Below, one piece after another: positions 21,901-29,855 of a DNA stretch of 64,000 bases (position 1 is the first letter of the stretch; each line of letters opens with the position of its first letter). The position numbers and the translations under genes were made by a program. A model generated the notes under the pieces. That model saw nothing but the letters and a program-made list of their open reading frames with translations. It did no database searches and had not been told where the DNA came from. Source of the DNA: Ottelia alismoides (taxonomy: Eukaryota; Streptophyta; Magnoliopsida; Alismatales; Hydrocharitaceae); the NCBI GenBank assembly GCA_037367405.1, contig JAZKJV010000388.1, forward strand, positions 496,001 to 560,000, given 5' to 3'.

Positions 21901-22683
21901 CGAGCCGCAGATGCTAAGACCGTGTGTAAATTCTTGAGGAAAAATATCATTTCACGGTTCGGGGTACCTAGAGTTTTGATTTCTGACGGGGGGTCTCATT
22001 TCATCAATGACAAAGTTAGGGCCCTTGCTGACGAGTTCGGTATTGACCATCGGGTTGCCACTCCTTATCACCCTCAGACTAATGGTCTTGCTGAAGTATC
22101 GAATAGGGAGATAAAGACTATCTTGCAGAAAGTTGTCCGCCCAGACCGAAAGGATTGGTCACAGCTTTTGGACTCGGTCTTGTGGGCTTATCGGACTTCT
22201 TTCAAAAATCCATTGGGGACATCTCCCTTTCGTCTCGTCTATGGCAAGCCGTGCCATTTGCCAGTGGAAATCAAGCACAAATCTTTTTGGGCAGTTACTG
22301 AGTTGCTTTTGGATCCCGAGAGTATAGGAGACCAAAGAAGAGCTGAATTGGCAGCCCTGGAGGAAATGAGAGATACAGCCTTCTCCAACAGCCTACAATA
22401 CAAAGAAAAAGTGAAGACATGGCATGATTCGCATATCAGCCATAAACAGTTTGAGCCAGATCAGAGAGTATGGTTGTTCGATTCAAGGCTAAAGCTATTT
22501 CCAGGGAAATTGCAGAGCAAGTGGAAAGGCCCGTATGTGGTCAGGAAGGTACATGACAATGGCAGCATTGACATATCCGAACCGTCATCTTCTTCTACCT
22601 TCCGCGTCAATGGTCAACGCTTGAAACTATATCTTGATCATGATCCGCCGACCATTGACGTTGCCCCCATTCTTCTGGTATGA
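15916..22683 (+). CDS. gag-pol: A2 Gag-Pol polyprotein (Athila-type Ty3/gypsy)
   Basis: One uninterrupted frame encodes capsid protein and all enzymes needed for reverse transcription and integration. I chose ATG 15916 (MMGRRSLR) because C1 and N1 start with the same MMGR/H motif. An in-frame ATG at 15799 would add 39 residues. Domains by residue from 15916: gag core about 200-345 (PKFHGLPTEEPHLHLQEF), coiled coil about 410-450, Q/P-rich segment about 575-645 with no CCHC zinc knuckle, acidic repeat segment 763-828, protease D1010-S-G, reverse transcriptase with MDD at 1539-1541, RNase H D1687, and integrase. The integrase has a zinc site H1895, H1902/H1903, C1933, C1936, a D1965, D2024, E2060 triad with 35 residues between the last two, and a C-terminal KWKGPY module. 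There is no chromodomain and no frameshift between gag and pol. All catalytic residues looked for are present, so it could be functional. Confidence 0.95.
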   Translation: MMGRRSLRPTLSAPLSRTPPYSSRTTSESPISEPEYTSALFPLDHPSHSPSISPRVSEFSASQSSAHSTAPEMASFAFSEHPAMADRGEHEEDHEHPPFLFDQAAINNSLLASLETMQRQIRDQGTFMGDLMREIAQMRENRAGGGGGEGGGPDAGGADPDGERPPQTIMRELHNPASSLTHRWIRLPPIHGDFELRHNTIQMLPKFHGLPTEEPHLHLQEFEMICSTIHDRLITEDTIKMIAFPFSLVDRAAYWLKHLGQFVDTWADLRTAFLKKYYPLGRTNAARAMISNFVMIPNEQFHEAWDRFRELIDRCPHHDISKPNLVQSFFCGLTPELQGLVNASCGGSYFSKGEDDVWAIYEGMAENSTVMTQARVYTHQKPPQGAGSFQRIARIDAGPSTTSVAAAQAESAAADMGIISEKLDRMEILEKKQNQGMAQMDQIAKTMSDLKTQILCIQEAQAHSQQPPRSQVASNSSNPNQSSISYRQVNHIQAEPVPLLQYHPEQPPSQETQMVVYQPEQPLAVLPPPSFEQELLMEVNGIWYDRYPQPAIRRDHPGFRWGNGGSSSQQHPPPQGQQSSQLQQQHQQPQYNQPQQYQSGPRPAYQGQQWRQRQPPQHSYAQPPPQFQQQYQQQPHVQQGQTSGSQGPAYENPALDDLARLLSEQRASFRQEMDEFRQEMRDIIKGKAAIPAQIEPNPNNLKRKSEQVEFTEYTSPSDDLNDISYSYYDADFVTTRSGRMPAGGASPERQPDAEPGAPEEQRSGTEAANDDVEDGGADATNDGVQDDGADAAVIPDEDGGADATIFDAEPESGAEAADAGAGGGTEATTSTFVEPPTVVLPHFVSMDCGNKKNKNMNKGKVPVQIADPYVLHDDSYMDSPSPQAQGPIPRPPSKEAPTIPFPEALRRAKGNKKENPKKNQQVEFGNEMIDRFHIQLTLREAFEHIPFFKKNLKETTTVRRRKRHRDQIHMLTHNTCCAIQNTLPAKRPDAGAPYVRCEIQEQQFDRTLLDSGSSINLLPAALLKQFEFGPLLRSRTVLQFADRSIKRPKGLLKDVVVTIQGLKFPVDFVVLDMEIPEAVTDAPIILGRPFLATAKAVTDHDSGKVCFRVEGETIQIETIEEIRAREAERSEQSSEAEQMTEEELDIHQVCDFEMTDDESNWKDPVAPTLALPTDSLYLKLMAVESRESTSLEEDTSEADSVVMSGADEFHSCSSSSDPSDSDIDWDDFDDYLPCLIPSEPAAMTECEPVQFIDDPSGRPSSAIHATREFSHADLVAFTQTYQKPDLPPPSCPERKPLPQSMKYRFLAGKPDMYPVIISADLTGEQESRLMEVLERNRKAIGWSIADLQGLSPNLCSHHIYLEDNAKPSREFQRRLNPNLRDVVMKEISKWWSADFIYPISDSKWVSPLHVVPKKTGITTVVNESGEEIATRVPTSWRVCVDYRRLNEATKKDHFPLPFIDQIIERLAGKSHYCFLDGYSGYNQVAIAPEDQEKTTFTCPFGTYAFRRMPFGLCNAPATFQRCMLSIFSDMVGDCLEVFMDDFSVYGDGFDACLDCLDRVLKRCIEVNLVLSWEKSHFMMTQGTVLGHIVSNRGMEVDPAKVDIIRKLNPPSNLRQLRSFLGHVGFYRRFIQDFSRIARPLTDLLTKDTEFIVNDKCLEAFETLKNMVVSAPVLQPPDWSLPFEIMTDASDFAVGAVLGQRRDGLPFAIHYASRTLDAAQRNYTVTEKEMLAVVFALDKYQSYILGSRVTIYTDHTAIRYLMAKKDAKARLTRWILLLQEFDIEIKDKPGVKNVVADHLSRLENLEESEPSAPISETFPDEAILAVTSLPWYADFVNYLVAKTVPQGWPRQKLETFLAKAKFYHWEDPVLYHEGGDSIWRRCIPQEEQHSVLTYCHKLEAGGHHSGKRTAQKVLQSGLWWSTLFKDSDEFVKRCTDCQKMGTCGQRDMMPMQPIHFCEVFDAWGIDFMGPFPKSQEFEHILLAVDYVSRWVEAIPARAADAKTVCKFLRKNIISRFGVPRVLISDGGSHFINDKVRALADEFGIDHRVATPYHPQTNGLAEVSNREIKTILQKVVRPDRKDWSQLLDSVLWAYRTSFKNPLGTSPFRLVYGKPCHLPVEIKHKSFWAVTELLLDPESIGDQRRAELAALEEMRDTAFSNSLQYKEKVKTWHDSHISHKQFEPDQRVWLFDSRLKLFPGKLQSKWKGPYVVRKVHDNGSIDISEPSSSSTFRVNGQRLKLYLDHDPPTIDVAPILLV
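18202..18399 (+). repeat. Six coding hairpins, consensus (G/T)GG-TRCTGAKG-CC(A/G)C, in A2 gag-pol
   Basis: Units lie at 18202-18219, 18238-18255, 18274-18291, 18310-18327, 18349-18366 and 18382-18399. They encode SGTEAA, GGADAT, DGADAA, GGADAT, SGAEAA and GGTEAT. Each unit is an inverted repeat (GCGG...CCGC or GGTGG...CCACC) around an almost constant 8-base loop (T-A/G-CTGA-G/T-G). C1 has six units in the same alternating order at 39896-40096 on the minus strand. See the findings for stem compensation. Confidence 0.7.
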
Positions 22684-25206
22684 GATGTGTCCTTAGACTC
22701 TTATTATCTACATCTCATACATGGTGATCAAATTCCATCTTCCGCTGTACAGATCCATCTGTTTATATCATTTGGTTTTCTTATTTTCTTCTTTTCTTCT
22801 TTTCCATCTCTATCTTCTTTATCTATCAAAAAGGTGCCGCCCTTGTAGACAGTTTTCCATACTTAGGACGTACTTTGTCCTAAGTATAGGGGGGTTGGCA
22901 CCCCGAGTTTTTCTATTCTTTTCGATCCTCTCCCTTGTCTCCTCTTTTGTCTATACTTAGGGATATTTTACCCTAAGTATAGGGGGAGACAATCTGAGTA
23001 CGATCTGTTCATTCCCACCCTTGACCCTCCCTGCGTTGTGTACAGTCTGCTATACTTAGGATTATTTAATCCTAAGTATAGGGGGGACGGTCAACTTCTC
23101 ATTAATTGATTCATTCATTTATTCTCTATTCTTTAGACTTGTCTATACTTAGTACGAGTTATGTCTTATCTTTTCTCTCCGATCTATGAGGACATAGCTC
23201 AAGCTAAGTATAGGGGGGTCGTATATACTGCGTATATACTTTAGCCATAACTCGTACTTTCGTATTTTCTTAATAAATATGGCTAAAAATTCTTTAAAAT
23301 TCATTAAAAATCCTTAATAAAAAGATGTGATTATTCCTCAAAATTCTTTTTGTATATACTGATTAATAAATCAGGTGAAAATGTTTTTTGCAAAATGTTT
23401 GAAAAATAGTTTGAAAATCTTTGTGAACATCTATTGAAAACTATTTTGAAAATATTTTGTTTCATGTTTTCAACCTTTGTAAAAATGTGTGGTTTGTAAA
23501 AATTTCTTTTCTTTGTGTGAAATAAAATGTTTGAAAAATGATTTGCAAATGGTTTGAAAAATGGTTGCAAAAATATTTGAAAAATCTATACATACTGTTT
23601 TGAAAACCGATTGCAAAATGATTTTCAAATGTGTGTAAATGTTTGTAAAAATTATTTTGGACTATAGTTTTCAAAAATTGTTTGAAAAACTTTGTGTCAA
23701 ATAAGTTTGAGGAATATGTACATCTCACCAAAATCCACTATATCTATATGTATAAAATTGACCACTTACCCTGTAAATTCTTGAAATCCACTTCTTGTAT
23801 ATATAAGAAGCACTCCCGTGTACATATTATCACCTAATTTTTAGCCAAAACTTTTTGTTTTCAAAAATCCCAAAAACATTTGCAAAACCAAAATCCAAAA
23901 ACATTTGAAAAATCTGTTTGAAAAATACAAAAAAATTGCATCTGCATATGCATGCATCATATTTCCAAAAACCCATAAAAAGTTCAAAATCTCTGAAAAT
24001 TGCATCACAAAAATATTTTCTGCATAGCATTGCATGACATAAGCATTTTTCGGATTGAGTTTGATAGTTGAACAAGTCTAAGTAAAATCCGGAGATTGGA
24101 GCTTGATTGGACCTTATAATCTACCTAATAACAGGAACCTTATAGGAACTGGGTTTGAGGTACTTCAGGTCTAGTTGACTTAATTCTTTGAGGATCACGA
24201 GACTTGGTTCAATGGATTCTTGACTGCCTAAGTAGAGTATTTCGGAGCACACGCACGACTCTTGTTGATAATGACCTAACTTGGACACCTGCACCTTTCA
24301 CATAGCTCTCCACGGATGAGGTGGTGAGGAGGCAGTTTCCTTTGGCTTGGGGTAGCATATGAGGGTAGTACTTCTAGGCGGAACCTCTCTTCTTCTTATA
24401 GTGAAGGAAGTGCACCTCAACTTGGTCTAGTGGTGATGAAGTCTAAAGACAGAAGCCGTGGGTTGCAATAAAGCTTCAAAAGAGGGATAGTCTACTGGCT
24501 CAAGAGGAAAAACTCCTTGTATATATGCTGCACATGTATATGTTGTATAGATGCACTTGAAAAAAAAAAAATGCAAAAAGAACTCCAAAAAAGTGGTGGG
24601 TCTGATAGAAAATGATAATCCCACCGGAGTATGTATATAGAGTGCAATAAGCAAAGCTTGAGATTCATGACCCACCTTATGTAGCTTGCAGCGGAAGACT
24701 TGGCTACACTGGTCAAGCTTCCAAGGGTACTTGGCTACACTGGCCTTGACCCATTCTCTTCTTCCCCCTCTTCTTGAGCCGGTTGCACTTGAACTTAGAA
24801 GGGAATACCCCGCTTCTCGAGGAAAGAGTTGCTAGACCGAGGCATTAGAGTTACCAGGTTGGGGGAGGTTGTTTCTTTGTCACTTCTGAGGTGGGGAGCT
24901 ACATATCACTTACACTGTACGAGTCAGACTCATAGTCGTAAGAGTTTGCGTATGAGTTGAAGTACTTCTGATCTGGCTATTGAGGAGACTTGGACAGAGT
25001 TTTGGGATTCTCAAGGACTGTTGAATTTCAAACTTGGTTCTCATTAAGGTTCCGACCGCACTAAAATTCCAAAGGTCCGACTTAAGCTCCAAACTTTGAT
25101 TTTGTGAAGATAAGTTCGATAATTAAACTCAATCTAATTTTCTTCTTTTTCTTTTCTTTTCTTTCTGCACATATTGCATATGTGTTTGCTAGGGACTAGC
25201 AAAGGT
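22684..25206 (+). other. A2 post-pol 3' untranslated region
   Basis: About 2.5 kb with no envelope-like or other conserved ORF. It holds the hairpin array (22857-23258), AT-rich sequence full of TTTGAAAA words (23280-24060), and a block shared by all families ('tcaattctttgaggatcac'-like, about 24178-24520). It also has two direct copies of CTTGGCTACACTGG about 34 bp apart (about 24699-24745). It ends in the polypurine tract. Confidence 0.85.
22857..23258 (+). promoter_or_regulatory. A2 post-pol hairpin array with polypurine-tract-like 3' arms
   Basis: H1 22859-22889 (stem ending GGAC/GTCC), H2 22951-22982 (CTATACTTAGGG/CCCTAAGTATAG), H3 23051-23080 (stem ending GGATTA/AATCC) and H4 23143-23213 (23-base arms, four mismatches). 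Each 3' arm is CCTAAGTATAG or CTAAGTATAG and runs straight into five or six G, so it repeats the motif of the true polypurine tract AAAGTATAGGGGGA. 23151-23163 can also pair perfectly with 23246-23258. The array is conserved in N1 and C1 with four hairpins, and in B2 with two. Confidence 0.75.
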
Positions 25207-25220
25207 AAAGTATAGGGGGA
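25207..25220 (+). other. Polypurine tract of A2
   Basis: AAAGTATAGGGGGA abuts the 3' LTR start at 25221. It is identical in A1. Confidence 0.9.
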
Positions 25221-28200
25221 TGATGAATCCACATTTCATCATCTTTATTCTATCATTTTGGCACCAAAAACCCTAGCAAATGCCTGTAAATAGCATTAAA
25301 ACCATCATCTTAGCATCCATGCATGTGCATTCAGATTGTGTATAAATCACTGTAATTAAAGCCAAAATTATAGAATAAATAAAGAAAAGAAAAAGAATAA
25401 AATATTGTAAATATTTTATGACCCAAAACCCCCGAGACCTAGGCATCTTGATGAATAGGTCGACAAGGAATAAAGTAGGGGGAGATAAGGTCAGAAATAC
25501 AGTCAAAACACCTATACTTTTTACTCAGTCTCTATTCATTTTGGGACCCATTTTTGGTTCCACTTTTTGTACATCAAATAAAGAAACTTTGTACATGAAA
25601 GTTGTAGATAATTTAATAAAGAAAAATACAAAATTGATTTCACAGAAAAATAATGTACAGATAAAAAGTTATGGTCTGAATAAAAATCCAGAATGCCAAC
25701 TTCCCAGACCCGTATCTCACAAATAAAAACTCCAAATGCAGCCTACTCACCTTTAATTGTATATAGAATAAAATAATCTATCCAATGGTGGTGGTTTCGC
25801 ATTTGGCGGAGCTACGGTCTGAAAGTTGAGTTCTGGACCCTCATTGTATAAGTGTACAGATTAAAATATTCACTTTATTCTTTACTCATTATTTATCCAA
25901 TTTTATATTTTTATAATGTTGTAAATATTACTTATAATATATATGTACATTAAAATCAGAATAAAAATGCAAAGAAATCACAAAATAAAAATACTTGTAT
26001 AAAAGGTACATAGGTATACTACCTATACATATACCTATACAAAACATACTTGTATTTTATTAAATATATAAAATATATCAGAAAATTAAAATAAAAATAT
26101 ATTTGTGTATATATAAGTATTTCGTAATTTCATAAAATGATAAATAAAAATAATAAAAATAAAATACACAAAACAAAAATAAAATACTAAAATATGTAGA
26201 TAATATACCTATATAAGGCTAAAAAGTAAACTTGTAAAAATATATATCATAAAATTAATTAAAAATCGGAATAAAATACTACATAAAAAAATAAACATTT
26301 TTTATTTTTTACCCAAAAATTAATTCGGCCTTTTTCTATTTTTAAACGAATTAACAAAACATTTTTTATTATCTTTTTCTGGTTGGTCCACGTGGACCAA
26401 CCAGGAGCTAGCGACTGTTGACCAGCGGGTCAACAGCCCGTCCTTCATCTACTGTAGCTCTGGCGCGCCTGGGTTTTTGCCCACCTTGGTGGATTTTCCT
26501 AGGTCGCGCCGCTCGTCCTTTGCCGCCGCTTCCTTCATGGAAGTTGCGCCGCTCTGATCCATCTCCATCGCCGCTCCATCAGATCTGTTCAGATCTTCCT
26601 CGCCCACCCGTGACTTCTTCTCGAAGTCACGCATCCAAACCTCTTCAAATACGTCCCCCCATCTTCCTTTCTCGGGTTGAACCGCGAATCACCAGTGAAC
26701 CACCCCCCTTGGTCCAGCCATCGACGCCCGAAGGTGACAGCTTCGAGCTGAGCGCATCCAAGCGGCGGGAGAGGGTCGATAGCGCCGCGTGTTCCAACCT
26801 CCGGCGACCGCCGTCGAGGTACCTTCCCTCGCCTGATCTGGGTTCGAGGTAGTGTGTCACTCCTTAGTTTTTCTCCGTAGTTGCATCCCTTGCGTTTCCA
26901 GCTCCCTTATCCCCCGATCATTCACTTCATTATAGCATCGATTCGCTAAGTCGATTGCTCGCCGGAGACACCTCCGGCCACCATCTCCATCACTCATCTA
27001 TCGCGCACCCCCACGCCTCCGCGAGGCCCAGGCAATTTGCCCTGGGCCTTCTCACCACTTTTTGCAGGTCCTAGCGCCAGAAAGACCCCATCTGAGGGGT
27101 CGATTTTGAGGAACCGTGCTACCTGGAGCCACCATTCCTCCTCTAGCTCGCGGCGGCGCATCAGAGCTTCCCCGCCCATTTTGGCGTTGCCGCGACCTCG
27201 AGGGACCTTCCAGGAATCTCTGGCGTGCTTCTGAGGCGAAGGAGGAGGGTGGAGGAGCATCTATTTGTCGATCGAAGCTCGAGCCACCGCCTGTTCGTCC
27301 CTGTTCTTGGAGAGGGACCCTACACCGTCGGATCTCGAGCCCGCTCCAGACGAAGCAGCCACCGTAGGATCAACGCTGCCCCGTGCCGTCGATGGATTCC
27401 CGATGACCTAATCTCAGCCGCACAAGCCCAAGCGTCATCGGCGCGCGAGAGCAGGACACGTGTTCAAGTGAAGCGATCTCAGCCGTCCGCTCCCGCTTTG
27501 GCGTGGGTATTTTGCTACAAACCCCCGCCCATTTTTGTAATATTTTAATAGTACTAAAACTTTCCTCGGCAGTTTAAATAGTTTTGTAATCTTTACCTTA
27601 AGGCCCCCGAGCTTTCACGTATTTACAAAAAGGTCCAATCCACGTCATCTCACGTGCCCGTGCGCGTGAGGTGGCTGGGTATTTTGCAGGGACCCCCCTG
27701 GGGTTTGGTTTATTTCGTTTAAGTCCATGAACATTTCTGTTAAGTTGTAATATTTTGGAAAAATTGCATTGAACCCCCTGAGCTTTGTAATATTGCAAAA
27801 ATACCCCTCCCAGGCGCGTGCAAGTCACGCGCCCTGGTGGGTAAGTTGCACATATACCCTTGCGGGTTTGGATATTAATGTTTAATCCGTGAAATGCAAG
27901 TTGCTGTGTAAAGTTTTGTGGAAAATTGCTTTGTTGCCCCTGGATGTTTTAAATATTGCACTTATACCCTTGCCAGGACTGTTTGATGATCGGAGTCTTG
28001 TTCTAATTAATTAAAATATCCTTTTAACTCCAAAAATTCCACAAAAATAGGGTTAAGCTACTGGATGCATATACTTTAACGCCCTATATTTAGTTTTTGA
28101 TTTTATTTTATTTTCATATTTATTAAAAATCAAAAACTCTCATTTTGTGTACTGTCTACCTTAGAAAATACCAAAAAAAATATCAAAACACCTCCAAAAA

Positions 28201-28595
28201 CTCCAAAAAAATCACCTAGTGTCTATTTTATTATCTTTTAGTGTCAGTCCAAAAATCACTAAAAATTTCAAAAGAAAAACACTAAAAAAAATCAAAAACC
28301 CACAAAAATTGTAGTTGCTTGCTTAGTGTAGACACATCACTCACTCACTTGTGCATTCATTTGCTTGAGCTACACTGTTTGCTCCCTGTGTTCGAACTCT
28401 CTGCATACTTGCCCTTTACATCTTTTGTGCAGAGTTAAAAATAAATTTTAACTCCACATTGTTTCTAATTTGTTGATCTTAGTGTGGGTTAATTGTTGAT
28501 TGAGTGCGGATTTCATTTGAGGGTCGCAACAGCGACGGTCATCTCCGCCTGGTGTGAGATACCAATTTAGACCCTCGTGAGATCCGCGTTCATCA
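25221..28595 (+). repeat. A2 3' LTR (3375 bp)
   Basis: Almost identical to 10763-14138 over the full length; the differences seen are listed under A2. It ends TTCATCA at 28595 and is followed by the CCTCT duplication. It carries the same palindromes, intron candidate (26819-27067) and periodic section as the 5' copy. Confidence 0.95.
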
Positions 28596-28600
28596 CCTCT
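28596..28600. repeat. Target site duplication of A2, right copy (CCTCT)
   Basis: Matches 10758-10762 exactly. Confidence 0.95.
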
Positions 28601-28781
28601 CAATAAGCGCAAGAGTTTACGCCCCTAGCTGGGCGCAAAGGCTAGGATAATGCCGTATCGAGGTTCAGTACGATATATGTGAGGCGAATACCGTACTGTC
28701 ATTGCAGTCTCAGTGAGAGAATCACAACAAACTCAACATACAAAATGATGACACCCAGGTAAACAATCAAGCAGGTGTTTG
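28601..28781 (-). other. N1 sequence between ORF stop and A2 insertion
   Basis: This first stretch of the N1 3' UTR (minus strand) was separated from the rest at 8766-10757 by A2. I see no feature in it. It shows that in N1 the hairpin-bearing UTR follows the gag-like ORF directly, with no pol in between. Confidence 0.7.
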
Positions 28782-29850
28782 CTACGGGTAAAGATATGAG
28801 AAGATGAAATCGGGCTCCGGTAGCACAAAAGAAATCGTCAGTTCAAGATCTGAATGGAGTGAAATGAAAGAGCCGAAGAAGTCGAATGTGGAGAAGGAAG
28901 GATCTGTCAGTGAATCCTCCACGTCAATCACCGACTCGAATAGATAAGGAAGATCAACATCACGAGACTCACTAAAAAAACTGATATCTGATGCATATAA
29001 TGTAGATAAATCAGTGAAATCATCGAATACCTCAAAGGTCGGATCATCCTCGCGAGGGTCGTCGAGGAGAGAAACATCAGACTCATGATTAGAAATATCA
29101 GAAGACTCGGTCTCGTGATCCGACCGATCGGATGCACTCCTAGAAAGTGAAATCGAATACACAGGGTCCTTGGCATCCTCATGCAGATAACCCTCGGGGA
29201 GCAATGCCGAATCATCAGGAAACTGAGGATCGATGCTGCCAAATATTAAGTCCTCCAAAAATATATCGAACTCATCAAATGGGAGGACACAAGGCTCAAA
29301 TACAGGACAATTTATGTCTTTCAAATCAAAAATCGGTTCCTCCTCAAGCTCTCTCTGCTGAGATGGATCAAACTGTATATCTGAATATGAGAAAATCTTC
29401 TGAAGAAAAGACACTGAATCAACTGAGCATGGACACTGAAATGATTCAAAGGATGGTTGAGATGTGGGTTCTACCTCTATTTCTTGGGCTCCTAACAAAT
29501 CTAGAATCCAAGAATCTTCTATGTGAAAGAGTGAGACTGGCTCAAAATCTGACTGTAAATCCAATGGGTCCTCAACCAATGTATGGCTCTTGGAACTCAC
29601 AGTAGTAGTCAATACATACATCATATGAAAAGTAGTAGCATCCATATCCTCTGACTGGTGTGTGCTGTCTAAATCTGCATGATGTGTCACACACTCAACA
29701 TGTGTCATCTTTCCCTCATGTGTTGTCCTGAATAAATCATCTCGTGTATATGGAATGTCTGAATGTGTTCCCAAGATGGTCTCAAATAAATCCAGATCGG
29801 GACTATGGTGTGAACCACTACAGGAGGTAATAACATATGCAATCAATTTA
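28782..29850 (-). pseudogene. N1 gag-like ORF, C-terminal part
   Basis: Open on the minus strand from the C1 insertion point to a stop at 28782 (about 356 codons). Once C1 and one duplication are removed, its frame continues that of 48307-47564 exactly, and the total (1818 bases) is a multiple of three. The first residues resemble the end of the Athila gag core (SCSGS against SCGGS in A2). The rest is strongly acidic and rich in D, E, S and F, with repeated short clusters such as DPTFEVFDDF, and I do not recognise it. It has no zinc knuckle, protease or polymerase motif. That this long part stays free of stops while N1 is about 6 % diverged may mean it was under selection for some time. Confidence 0.65.
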
Positions 29851-29855
29851 GCGGT
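29851..29855. repeat. Target site duplication of C1, left copy (GCGGT)
   Basis: GCGGT against GCGGC at 47559-47563: four of five bases match, the last probably mutated. The N1 reading frame is restored when one copy is removed, which supports the assignment. Confidence 0.75.

Larger units (their letters stand above)
10763..28595 (+). mobile_element. A2: complete, very young Athila-type Ty3/gypsy retrotransposon (17.8 kb)
   Basis: All parts of an autonomous element are present in order: 5' LTR, tRNA-Asp PBS, a 1.76-kb leader, one gag-pol ORF, a 2.5-kb 3' UTR, polypurine tract, 3' LTR and a perfect CCTCT target duplication. The two LTRs (3376 and 3375 bp) differ, as far as I could read, by two substitutions (11687 C / 26145 T; 12347 T / 26805 C) and one C in a C-run (13316-13321 against 27774-27778). 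There is no envelope-like ORF after pol. It sits in the 3' UTR of N1 in the opposite orientation. Confidence 0.95.

Noticed and set aside
22857..23220. Repeated hairpins as a CRISPR array or integron
   Set aside because: Spacing and loops vary, units are few, and the context is a eukaryotic retrotransposon UTR.
22684..25220. Search for an envelope-like ORF after pol
   Set aside because: Some Athila elements have one, but no frame of useful length, signal peptide or membrane segment is present here. C1 and N1 lack it too.
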